A stretch of 45,805 nt of DNA from Lachnospiraceae bacterium (GTDB lineage Bacteria; Bacillota; Clostridia; Lachnospirales; Lachnospiraceae). Shown piece by piece: positions 1 through 6,371 of the stretch (its first letter is position 1; each line of letters starts with the position of its first letter). The DNA lies in the NCBI GenBank assembly GCA_020860755.1, contig JAJBTQ010000032.1, forward strand, positions 17,406 to 63,210, given 5' to 3'. Under the pieces are notes generated by a model. That model was not told where the DNA came from, did not search any database, and worked only from the letters and a program-made list of their open reading frames with translations. Position numbers and translations under genes: made by a program.

Positions 1-130
1 TCCTGTAAGCAGAACTGCTGCGGCTGCCTGAACTGCTCCTGCTCCCGGAACTGCTCCCGGAGCTTCGCCTGTAATTGGAGTCATTATAAAATTGATAATC
101 ATCAGAATGGTGATCGTCTCTGTAATCCAT
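1..130 (-). CDS. Partial CDS, hydrophilic Ser/Gly/Arg-rich N-terminus
   Basis: Only the first 43 codons lie inside the window, read leftward from an ATG at 128-130; the gene runs off the left edge. The visible peptide starts MDYRDDHHSDDYQFYND and becomes rich in Arg, Ser and Gly from about residue 21, so this end is hydrophilic and probably disordered. A purine-rich GAGAGA sits 6 bases before the ATG and a plausible leftward promoter lies behind it. The family cannot be named from this fragment. It is not in frame with any known neighbour and is divergent from the MerR gene. Confidence 0.5.
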   Translation of the reverse strand, partial: MDYRDDHHSDDYQFYNDSNYRRSSGSSSGSRSSSGSRSSSAYR

Positions 131-189
131 GAAATGTCTCTCGTATATCTGAAAAATCTATAAAGAAAAAAAGAACTTTTACTAAAACT

Positions 190-219
190 ATTTTACTATA
201 ACACAGCCAAAAAATGCAA
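190..219 (-). promoter_or_regulatory. Leftward promoter of the cut-off gene
   Basis: Reading leftward, TTGCAT (214-219) and TAAAAT (190-195) are separated by 18 bp. A perfect 14-bp palindrome, CAATATATATATTG (217-230), overlaps the -35 box and could be an operator, possibly for the divergent MerR regulator; that link is inference. Confidence 0.4.
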
Positions 220-316
220 TATATATATTGTTTCATTTTAAGCCCATTTTTGTCGTTGTTTGTAACATTTTCGTAATAAATAGACGCCTTATTTTTCCTT
301 TTTTTTCAATGTTTTC

Positions 317-345
317 TTGCATCCCGCAAAAATCTCTGTTATAAT
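317..345 (+). promoter_or_regulatory. Promoter of the MerR gene
   Basis: TTGCAT (317-322) and TATAAT (340-345) have a 17-bp spacer, which predicts a start near 352 and a leader of about 48 bases. The spacer is the normal length, not the 19-20 bp that MerR activators usually act on. The rest of 131-399 is AT-rich and holds nothing else recognisable apart from the palindrome at 217-230. Confidence 0.6.
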
Positions 346-399
346 AACCGATGGAAAAATGTTCCCTCCGATTTATAAAATATTGAGGTGATTTTCGAT

Positions 400-1224
400 A
401 TGAAAAATTATCTGACGATCAGTGATTTTGCAAATCTGAGAAATATCAACATAAACTCTCTTCGCTATTACGAGCGGATCGGTCTTTTGGCCCCCGCTTA
501 TATCGATGAGGAGACAAATTACCGCTATTATTCGCCGGATCAGCTGTCCACGCTGGACGTCATCCTGCACTGCATCAATCTGGGGATCCCGTTAAAAGAG
601 CTGGGAACCTATGAAAAGGAAGAGTTTGTAAAGGATGCGGGGCTTTTGGATGACTACAAGGCTATGTCGGAGCGCAAGATCCGCGACATCCAGACCGGTT
701 TTAAAAAGATAGAATATATCCAGCACTGCCGCGAAGAGCAGGAGCCCTATCCGGCGGCGGACGGCGTCTATCAGAGGGAGCTGCGTACCCGCTATCTGTT
801 TATCGAAGAGTACAACGGCAGCTTAAATGACGACCGCCAGTTTGACCGCCGCTTCCGCGAGCTGTTCCAGTACACGCAGGATCAGGGGCTGACTCCCGTC
901 ATGTCCGGAGGGTTTATGCTCTCCTTTAGCGGAAGCGAGCCGCCAAGTGTCCACCTCTACCACGAGGTGCTGACTCCGGATAACGCGGAGGAAGCCGACA
1001 CCGCGATCAGTGACCGCTTAATGAAGCTGCCGACGATGGTCTTCTCCTGCCTGTGCGTAGAGCCGACATCCGATACGGACTGGGTGGAGGTGGTGCGCAC
1101 GCACTTCCCCAACACCGCGCGCAGGATCGCTCTGATCAACAAGCAGGTCCAGTATGAGCCTCAGGAGAATCACAACTTGGTCGAGATCCAGGTTCTGGAC
1201 GGATTCCAGACTTATGCGCACTGA
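400..1224 (+). CDS. MerR family transcriptional regulator with effector domain
   Basis: This 274-residue protein starts with a MerR winged-helix DNA-binding domain (about 4-70): the segment LRYYERIGLLAP and the downstream NYRYYSPDQL wing are typical. A helical linker follows (about 75-115), then a C-terminal half that resembles a GyrI-like effector-binding domain, as in the BmrR/TipA type of drug-sensing regulators. The ATG at 400 is preferred over an in-frame GTG at 388, because GAGGTG at 385-390 is then a good ribosome binding site 9 bases away. The ligand and target genes are not evident; the divergent cut-off gene is the obvious candidate target. Confidence 0.85.
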   Translation: MKNYLTISDFANLRNININSLRYYERIGLLAPAYIDEETNYRYYSPDQLSTLDVILHCINLGIPLKELGTYEKEEFVKDAGLLDDYKAMSERKIRDIQTGFKKIEYIQHCREEQEPYPAADGVYQRELRTRYLFIEEYNGSLNDDRQFDRRFRELFQYTQDQGLTPVMSGGFMLSFSGSEPPSVHLYHEVLTPDNAEEADTAISDRLMKLPTMVFSCLCVEPTSDTDWVEVVRTHFPNTARRIALINKQVQYEPQENHNLVEIQVLDGFQTYAH

Positions 1225-1253
1225 CTACATGATTTCAGACAACATTCCATTAT

Positions 1254-1283
1254 AAAAAGCATCCGGAAAGCCGGATGCTTTTT
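1254..1283. terminator. Bidirectional terminator
   Basis: A perfect 13-bp stem (1254-1266 with 1271-1283) has an AAAG loop, with A-tract and T-tract at the ends. It lies between the MerR gene (rightward) and the membrane protein gene (leftward) and can serve both. Confidence 0.85.
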
Positions 1284-1329
1284 GTTCGTCTTAACTTACT
1301 TTCACTTTTCCGGTATAAGAATTTCCCCA

Positions 1330-1902
1330 TCAGATCGCGATCTTCACCGACAGTGCCGCCATCATAGCGGCGACTAAGAGGAGCGGGATCGTCCCGTCGA
1401 TATATCCCGCCAGAGCGTCCAGCCCGTAGTAGAGCAGATAACAGACGATGCCGATCGCAGCCGCTGCCGCGGTGATCACCAGATATGCGACGGCACCGGG
1501 CCGGGTAAGAATGTCCAGTCCGTAGAGGGCACTGATCTCTAAGTATGCCAGGACCGCCCAGCCGACGATCAATAAGAGCTCTGTCGTCACCGGTCTTTTT
1601 AGGAGCAGATAGGAAACGATGAGCAGGATGACATAGACGGCGACTCCGACAAGGAACACCCCAAGCCGCGGGAACAGGATATGATCCAGATGTTCCGTAT
1701 TGCTTCCGACCACGAGCAGGATGATCGCGATGATCCCGAGAATAAATGCCGGGATTAAGAGCCAGCCGCTTCGCATTCCCTTGATCGCTCCCTCAGGCTT
1801 AAAGGCTATAAACCACCAGATCAGATAAAACGCACAGCAGCCGATCAGCAGCAGATTGCCGCAAAGAAGCTGTCTTGTCTGTGTCTCAAGTTGAGAAATC
1901 AT
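1330..1902 (-). CDS. Uncharacterised six-helix membrane protein
   Basis: This 190-residue protein is almost entirely hydrophobic, with about six transmembrane segments (roughly 14-32, 46-66, 76-98, 106-124, 134-158 and 165-188). The only polar stretches are short loops. I recognise no family motif. It has its own promoter and ends at the shared terminator at 1254-1283, so it is probably a single-gene unit. The ribosome binding site before ATG 1902 (GGTGGTG) is mediocre. A transport, permease-accessory or sensory role would be guesswork. Confidence 0.7.
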   Translation of the reverse strand: MISQLETQTRQLLCGNLLLIGCCAFYLIWWFIAFKPEGAIKGMRSGWLLIPAFILGIIAIILLVVGSNTEHLDHILFPRLGVFLVGVAVYVILLIVSYLLLKRPVTTELLLIVGWAVLAYLEISALYGLDILTRPGAVAYLVITAAAAAIGIVCYLLYYGLDALAGYIDGTIPLLLVAAMMAALSVKIAI

Positions 1903-1940
1903 TCTGCACCACCGCTTTCACCGCTTAAATTTCTATCAAT

Positions 1941-1969
1941 ATCCTAGCAAAAAATGCCTCGATTTTCAA
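1941..1969 (-). promoter_or_regulatory. Leftward promoter of the membrane protein
   Basis: On the minus strand TTGAAA (1964-1969) and TAGGAT (1941-1946) are separated by 17 bp, placing the start just before the gene at 1902. Confidence 0.5.
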
Positions 1970-1993
1970 CCGGATCGAAAAAGCAGGCGCCCG

Positions 1994-2025
1994 GGCAGGC
2001 GACGCTCTGTGCCCAGGCAGGCGAC
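1994..2025 (+). repeat. 22-bp-spaced GGCAGGCGAC repeats
   Basis: GGCAGGCGAC occurs at 1994-2003 and again at 2016-2025, exactly 22 bp apart, with weaker relatives just before (GCAGGCGCCC near 1984) and after (GACAGACGCC near 2041). The set sits directly upstream of the -35 box of the TSCPD gene. Confidence 0.55.
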
Positions 2026-2033
2026 CCTCCCAT

Positions 2034-2062
2034 TTGCCAGGACAGACGCCGGATGCTATACT
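2034..2062 (+). promoter_or_regulatory. Promoter of the TSCPD gene
   Basis: TTGCCA (2034-2039) and TATACT (2057-2062) have a 17-bp spacer. The predicted start is near 2069, giving a leader of about 33 bases. Confidence 0.6.
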
Positions 2063-2101
2063 TGATGAAGATAGATCTTATAGAAAGAAAAGAGGATTCG
2101 T

Positions 2102-2359
2102 ATGAAATATCTGTACAAGACAAAAGGAACCTGTTCCAAATCGATCGAGGTGGAGCTGGACGGAGATGTGATAAAGGCGGTATCCTTTACCGGCGGATGC
2201 AACGGCAACTTAAAAGGAGTCTCTGCCCTGGTCGCCGGGAAGACGGTGGATGAGGTGGAGCAGACGCTCTCCGGGATCCGCTGCGGCTTCCGGTCAACCT
2301 CCTGTCCCGATCAGCTCGCGAGAGCGGTCCGTGAGGCCTATGAGGCGGAACAGGCATAA
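2102..2359 (+). CDS. TSCPD domain-containing protein
   Basis: This 85-residue protein is a stand-alone TSCPD domain (TIGR03905-type). The signature TSCPDQLARAV is near residues 66-76, and a Cys in GGCNGNLKG lies near residue 38. The same domain occurs at the C-terminus of some class II ribonucleotide reductases, but the stand-alone form has no established function. Conserved Cys residues suggest metal binding or redox chemistry, which is inference. AGAGGA before the ATG is a fair ribosome binding site. It has its own promoter and is followed by a separate degV promoter. Confidence 0.88.
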   Translation: MKYLYKTKGTCSKSIEVELDGDVIKAVSFTGGCNGNLKGVSALVAGKTVDEVEQTLSGIRCGFRSTSCPDQLARAVREAYEAEQA

Positions 2360-2390
2360 ATAAAGTTTTTATTAATTGAAAAAAACAAGC

Positions 2391-2419
2391 TTGCCACGGG
2401 TGTGAATATAGTGTATCAT
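2391..2419 (+). promoter_or_regulatory. degV promoter
   Basis: TTGCCA (2391-2396) and TATCAT (2414-2419) are 17 bp apart. The predicted start, about 2426, coincides with the first base of the palindrome that follows. Confidence 0.6.
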
Positions 2420-2425
2420 AAGGGG

Positions 2426-2470
2426 ACACATAGTTTTGTAAACTATGTGTAGTTGACGAAAAAACAACTA
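2426..2470 (+). promoter_or_regulatory. Twin hairpins at the 5' end of the degV transcript
   Basis: A perfect 11-bp inverted repeat (2426-2436 with 2440-2450, loop TGT) is followed by TAGTTG...CAACTA (2450-2455 with 2465-2470). AACTA at 2441-2445 could instead pair with TAGTT at 2450-2454, so the structures exclude one another. As DNA it could be an operator at the start site; as RNA a stability element or switch. Confidence 0.6.
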
Positions 2471-2495
2471 TACCCGAAAGGATACAACTGACTCT

Positions 2496-3368
2496 ATGAG
2501 AGAGATTATCTTCAGCACCGAGACCGGTTCCGATGTGCCGCAGGCCATGGCGGACCAGTTTCACATCCGGATCATCCCCATGCACATCATCATGGATGGC
2601 GTCGATTATCTGGATGGCCCTGCCTTTCCCGTGGAGGAGGCCTATGCGTATTATGAACGCACAAAAAAGGCCCCCACGACATCCTGCGTGAATGTGGACG
2701 AGTACATCGACTTTTTCAAGAAGATACGCGAAGAACAGCCCGACAGTGTCATCATGCACTTCGCCTACTCTTCCGCCGCCTCTGCCACCTGCCAGAATGC
2801 GCAGGCCGCCAGCGAAAAGTTTCAGGATGTCTATGTGATCGACACGAAAAACGTAACCGCAGGCTGCACGGTTTATATCCGTACAGCCTGCGATCTTGTT
2901 CATAAAAAAACCGGGCTTACCATTGATTATCCCGCGCTCGCGGAAGAGATCCGCGGCATCGCGCCCCGGATCTCCTGTGCGTTTATTCCGGGGAACCTCG
3001 AGTTTTTGCGGGCCGGCGGGCGCGTGAGCAATGCGGCTTACCTTGGCGCCACGATCCTTCAGTTAAAGCCCTTGATCGAGATCGACCCTGACGGTGCCCT
3101 TGTCGCATCCAAGAGGTACCAGGGGTCCATGGAAAAGGTTGCCGGGCGTTTCGTCCGGGAGTTTGTCGCCAATCACGAGTTGGACCGCAAAACGCTCCAT
3201 CTGATCTATACCCTGGGCATCTCCGATACGGCCCTTGGCATCGTGGATAAGGCAGCCCGTGAGCTTGGATTTAAGGAGTGTGTTCACACGCAGATCTGCG
3301 GTGCACTCACCTGCCACAGCGGCCCCGGATCCATCGGGCTTGCCGGCATAGCGGGGGAACCGGATTAA
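2496..3368 (+). CDS. DegV family fatty acid-binding protein
   Basis: This 290-residue protein has the usual DegV length and layout: an N-terminal Rossmann-like part with STETGSDVP in place of the common TDSTAD motif, the segment TTSCVNVDEYIDFF where the conserved TSQP-type loop is expected, and a C-terminal alpha/beta lobe. DegV proteins bind fatty acids; in Firmicutes the FakB members hand them to the FakA kinase, but no fakA is present here, so the partner is unknown. A moderate ribosome binding site (AAAGGA at 2477-2482) lies 13 bases before the ATG. Its stop overlaps the stop of the convergent aldolase gene by 4 bp. Confidence 0.87.
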   Translation: MREIIFSTETGSDVPQAMADQFHIRIIPMHIIMDGVDYLDGPAFPVEEAYAYYERTKKAPTTSCVNVDEYIDFFKKIREEQPDSVIMHFAYSSAASATCQNAQAASEKFQDVYVIDTKNVTAGCTVYIRTACDLVHKKTGLTIDYPALAEEIRGIAPRISCAFIPGNLEFLRAGGRVSNAAYLGATILQLKPLIEIDPDGALVASKRYQGSMEKVAGRFVREFVANHELDRKTLHLIYTLGISDTALGIVDKAARELGFKECVHTQICGALTCHSGPGSIGLAGIAGEPD

Positions 3369-4168
3369 TCCCGGTTTTCCCCTTTTTTATTTTCTTTTTG
3401 GTCCTTTAGCCCGACAAAATCATACTGATATCCGGGGAGCTTTCGATAGTCCCCGTCTGTTCCGCTGCCGTCGGCACACGCTCCTTCCGGCCCCAGACAC
3501 ATGGTCGCGGGATGCCTGCCCGGCATTCCGGACCGACGGCGGACTTCATACAGCTTCTCTATTTTTTCCTCATCCAGCTCTTTCGGACCTCCGAGCACCG
3601 TGGTTCGATACAAAAGCTCCGCGTAGAATTCCACACTCTCCATCTTGTAATAGGCCGACAAAAGGTCCGTGCTCCAGGTCAGTGCTCCGTGGCTCTCTAA
3701 AAGCACGGCGTCGTAGTAGGGGAGGTATTTTTCCAGACTGTCCGGAACCTCCGTCGTGGAAGGAGTGGCGTACTCGGCGATCGGCACAAAGCCAAGTGCG
3801 ACTATCGCTTCTGTCATGACCGGCTGTGTCAACGGGATCCCGGCAACCGCATAGGCTGTTGCAAACATCGGATGCGCATGTACGACGGCTCCGACATCCG
3901 GCCGCCTCTGATATACCCTCATATGCATCTTAAGCTCAGAGGATGGCCGAAAGCCCTCGTTTGCATGAATTAAATTCCCTTTCTCGTCAACCGTACAGAT
4001 AAAATCCGGCGTCATAAATCCCTTGGACACCCCGGTCGGCGTGCAGAGGAAGACGTGGTCGTCCAGTTTTACGGAAATGTTGCCGTCGTTGGCCGCCACC
4101 ATCTTCCGGTCATAGATCCGCCTTCCGATCTCACAGATTTGTTCTTTGAGTTCTTTTTCGTTTGCCAT
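3365..4168 (-). CDS. Class II aldolase/adducin family, fuculose-phosphate aldolase-like
   Basis: This 267-residue protein is a zinc-dependent class II aldolase. Glu78, His97, His99 (in VVHAHPMF) and His160 (in ESHGAL) match the catalytic Glu73 and zinc ligands His92, His94 and His155 of E. coli FucA with a constant offset of five. It probably cleaves a sugar 1-phosphate such as fuculose- or ribulose-phosphate to dihydroxyacetone phosphate and an aldehyde, but substrate cannot be read from sequence. The tail beyond about 215 is longer than in FucA and polar. AGGAGGGG precedes the ATG. The gene overlaps degV tail to tail, and no sugar kinase is adjacent. Confidence 0.88.
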   Translation of the reverse strand: MANEKELKEQICEIGRRIYDRKMVAANDGNISVKLDDHVFLCTPTGVSKGFMTPDFICTVDEKGNLIHANEGFRPSSELKMHMRVYQRRPDVGAVVHAHPMFATAYAVAGIPLTQPVMTEAIVALGFVPIAEYATPSTTEVPDSLEKYLPYYDAVLLESHGALTWSTDLLSAYYKMESVEFYAELLYRTTVLGGPKELDEEKIEKLYEVRRRSGMPGRHPATMCLGPEGACADGSGTDGDYRKLPGYQYDFVGLKDQKENKKGENRD

Positions 4169-4203
4169 GGGTCAAACCCCTCCTGTTTTCTATATGCAGT
4201 TCT

Positions 4204-4209
4204 ATTTTA
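4204..4209 (-). promoter_or_regulatory. Extended -10 of the aldolase gene
   Basis: On the minus strand TGATAAAAT gives an extended -10 (TG, one base, TAAAAT at 4204-4209). No convincing -35 box is visible. Confidence 0.4.
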
Positions 4210-4308
4210 TCACACGGAAATCTGCCCTTCCACATTTTTCCGGGATTTGGCTAAATTATTCCTGTCATATGAAAAAAGTTTTATTCCCTGCTCTGCCGGA
4301 GTTTTCAC

Positions 4309-4337
4309 TTGGAAAAGCATCCGATCTAGAGTAAAAT
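4309..4337 (+). promoter_or_regulatory. Promoter of the esterase gene
   Basis: TTGGAA (4309-4314) and TAAAAT (4332-4337) have a 17-bp spacer. The transcript would start about 16 bases before the ATG, just ahead of the ribosome binding site. Confidence 0.5.
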
Positions 4338-4359
4338 AGACACAGTTAAGGAGAGCGTT

Positions 4360-5910
4360 ATGATCCGATTGGAAGAGATCTTTCAGGACAACATGATCCT
4401 GCAGCGGGAAAGGCCGATCCCCATTCGCGGCAGTGCCGGTCCCGGCGACCGCATTGAAGCCAGGATCCAGGGAAAGTCCGCCGAGGCGACAGCGGACGAT
4501 GCGGGAAACTTTGTCGTGACCCTTCCCGCGCTTGCGGCGTCGGATGAGGAGACGCTTACGGTTACCGTGCAGCCGGACGGGGAGACCCTCTGTCTTAGGA
4601 ACATCGCCGTCGGCGAGGTCTGGATCGCAGGCGGACAGTCCAACATGGAATTCTGGATGCGCTACGAGGCGCACAGGGCCGAGGAGGGCCGCTCCTGCCC
4701 CAATCCGCGCCTCCGCTTTTTCGATGTCCCAAAGGTCTGCTACGACGGGCAGCTCGCGGAGTTTGACTACAGCCGCATGGGTGTCTGGCGAAAGGCGACC
4801 GAAGACGATCTGGACTACTATAGCGCGGTCGCGTACTATTTCCAGAAAGAGCTGGCGGATGATCTTGAGATCCCCGTCGGCGTCATCGGCTGCAACTGGG
4901 GCGGCACCATCGCCGCCGCGTGGATGGACCCTGAGACGGTAGAGCGGATCAGCAAGCCCTGGATGGACTGGTTTTATCAGGTGGAGGAGTACCGGGATAT
5001 GGATGCCTACCTGGCCGCGCAGCACGGCAAGCCGGTCAACGACCACGGGAATCCGTTCGGAGATTATTTTTTGGAGGGTGTGCTGCCCCGCACGCTTTCC
5101 ACTTCGGAGGCCATGCAGTTTTTTGTGGGCCTTCCGAGAGATACCTATGAGATCTTCGATGACTACATGAACCACCCGCAGCCGCAGAGTGTTCCCGGCA
5201 GCCTGTATGAGCACATGGTGAGGCCCATCTCGTCATTTCCGGTCCGGGGCGTGCTCTGGTATCAGGGCGAGGGCGACGACGAGTTCGGTCTGCCCGAGCA
5301 CTATCAGATCATGCTGACCGGCTTAATCGGCGACTGGCGCGCCCTGTGGCGCGATGAAGAGATGCCGTTTCTCATCGTACAGATCCCGGGGCTTTCCCGG
5401 TGGCTTTTGGAACCGCCCGGAAACAACTTCATGGAGATCCGCCGTGCGCAGGAGCGCGTCTGCGACACCGTTCCCGGCACATGGCTCTGCTCGGCCGGAG
5501 ATGCGGGTGCCGAGACGGATGCCCACCCGAAGGACAAGCGGGACATCGGACACCGGCTGGCACTGCTCGCAAGGCGCCACGTCTACGGGGAGGAGATCCT
5601 AAGCGACGCGCCGCGGGTCCTCTCGGCGGCAAGGGACGGCTGCCGTGTGATCCTCACGTTTGAAAATGACGGTGACGGTTTATTTATAAAGGGGGACTCT
5701 GTAAATGCCCTCGAGGTATCCGCGCAGGGAACGGTCTGTGAGTATACCGCCGAGGCCAGGGGAGACGAGCTCATCCTTATGCTGCCGGACTCCGCTGCCG
5801 GAGATATCAACGGTCCGCTTACCATCGCCTTTGCCCAGACGAGCTGGTATGACTTAAACCTCTATAATTCCGCCGGGATCCCCGCGATCCCGTTTACACT
5901 CACCGTATAG
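4360..5910 (+). CDS. Sialate O-acetylesterase, SGNH hydrolase fold
   Basis: This 516-residue protein belongs to the sialate 9-O-acetylesterase group of SGNH hydrolases. The nucleophile is Ser94 in the block GGQSNMEFWM; further conserved blocks are GVIGCNWGGTIAAAWM, VLWYQGEGDD and a late DAHPKDKRDIGH carrying the likely catalytic Asp/His. An N-terminal beta domain (1-85) and a C-terminal beta domain (about 420-516) flank the catalytic core. No signal peptide is visible, so it acts in the cytoplasm, probably deacetylating imported sialic acids or other acetylated sugars. AAGGAGAG precedes the ATG. It is followed after 14 bp by a small Cys-rich gene. Confidence 0.9.
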   Translation: MIRLEEIFQDNMILQRERPIPIRGSAGPGDRIEARIQGKSAEATADDAGNFVVTLPALAASDEETLTVTVQPDGETLCLRNIAVGEVWIAGGQSNMEFWMRYEAHRAEEGRSCPNPRLRFFDVPKVCYDGQLAEFDYSRMGVWRKATEDDLDYYSAVAYYFQKELADDLEIPVGVIGCNWGGTIAAAWMDPETVERISKPWMDWFYQVEEYRDMDAYLAAQHGKPVNDHGNPFGDYFLEGVLPRTLSTSEAMQFFVGLPRDTYEIFDDYMNHPQPQSVPGSLYEHMVRPISSFPVRGVLWYQGEGDDEFGLPEHYQIMLTGLIGDWRALWRDEEMPFLIVQIPGLSRWLLEPPGNNFMEIRRAQERVCDTVPGTWLCSAGDAGAETDAHPKDKRDIGHRLALLARRHVYGEEILSDAPRVLSAARDGCRVILTFENDGDGLFIKGDSVNALEVSAQGTVCEYTAEARGDELILMLPDSAAGDINGPLTIAFAQTSWYDLNLYNSAGIPAIPFTLTV

Positions 5911-5924
5911 AAAGGAAGCATGTT

Positions 5925-6206
5925 ATGGCTAAGGAATACTCTTACTTCTCACACAAGGACTGTGAATATTTCCCCTGTCACGAGGGCGCGGATCCGGGCA
6001 GCTTTAACTGCCTGTTTTGCTACTGCCCCCTGTATATGCTGGGGGATAAATGCGGCGGCGATTTCGTTTTCGACGAAAAAGGCACTAAGGTCTGCACCGG
6101 CTGCATGTATCCGCACCGCAGGGAGAGCTATGAGGACATAAGGGCCCGATTTGACGAAATCAAGGCTGCCATCTCAAGTACGCCGGAAGAAAAGTCGAAC
6201 CAGTGA
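5925..6206 (+). CDS. Cysteine-rich small domain protein
   Basis: This 93-residue protein fits the cysteine-rich small domain family (PF04071-like): it has paired Cys motifs DCEYFPCH, NCLFCYCPLY, DKCGGDF and VCTGCMYPH spread over residues 13-67, which suggests one or two bound metal ions. In other bacteria this domain is found near or fused to cobalamin-salvage proteins, but no cobalamin gene is near here. It lies 14 bp behind the esterase with its own ribosome binding site (AAAGGA) and is closed by the terminator at 6230-6278, so the two genes form an operon. Confidence 0.8.
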   Translation: MAKEYSYFSHKDCEYFPCHEGADPGSFNCLFCYCPLYMLGDKCGGDFVFDEKGTKVCTGCMYPHRRESYEDIRARFDEIKAAISSTPEEKSNQ

Positions 6207-6229
6207 TGAAAGCCTGAAAAGGAAAATAA

Positions 6230-6278
6230 AAAGGGGCTGTCGCCCGGCTAAAAATTTTTAGCATGCGTCAGTCCCTTT
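6230..6278. terminator. Long hairpin between convergent genes
   Basis: An imperfect outer stem (AAAGGGGCTGTCGC at 6230-6243 with GCGTCAGTCCCTTT at 6265-6278) encloses a perfect GCTAAAAA/TTTTTAGC palindrome. It lies between the rightward Cys-rich gene and the leftward MFS gene, 22 bases beyond the second stop of the MFS reading frame. Confidence 0.75.
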
Positions 6279-6299
6279 GTTTGTCTTTAGCTGCCGGTA

Positions 6300-6371
6300 C
6301 TATTCCTCCGGCTCTTTGGCTGTCTCTTCCTCCAGCTCTTCTGCTGCTTTTGCTGCTTCTTTTTCTATCGC
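6300..6371 (-). pseudogene. In-frame remnant of the MFS C-terminal tail
   Basis: Directly after the TAA that ends the MFS gene, the same frame stays open for 23 more codons and then meets TAG at 6300-6302. The remnant reads AIEKEAAKAAEELEEE and onward, with the same Glu/Ala/Lys composition as the annotated tail. One point change in the TAA would restore a 547-residue protein. It could also be an untranslated, diverged duplicate of the tail, since EELEEETAKE resembles EKLEETAKEE just before the stop. Confidence 0.6.

Noticed and set aside
2187-2903. A 238-codon frame antisense to the TSCPD and degV genes
   Set aside because: It crosses two well-supported genes and the degV promoter and resembles no family.
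4210-5214. A 334-codon open frame antisense to the esterase gene
   Set aside because: It is a shadow of a GC-rich coding frame; the esterase carries catalytic motifs and a ribosome binding site, and the antisense frame has neither.
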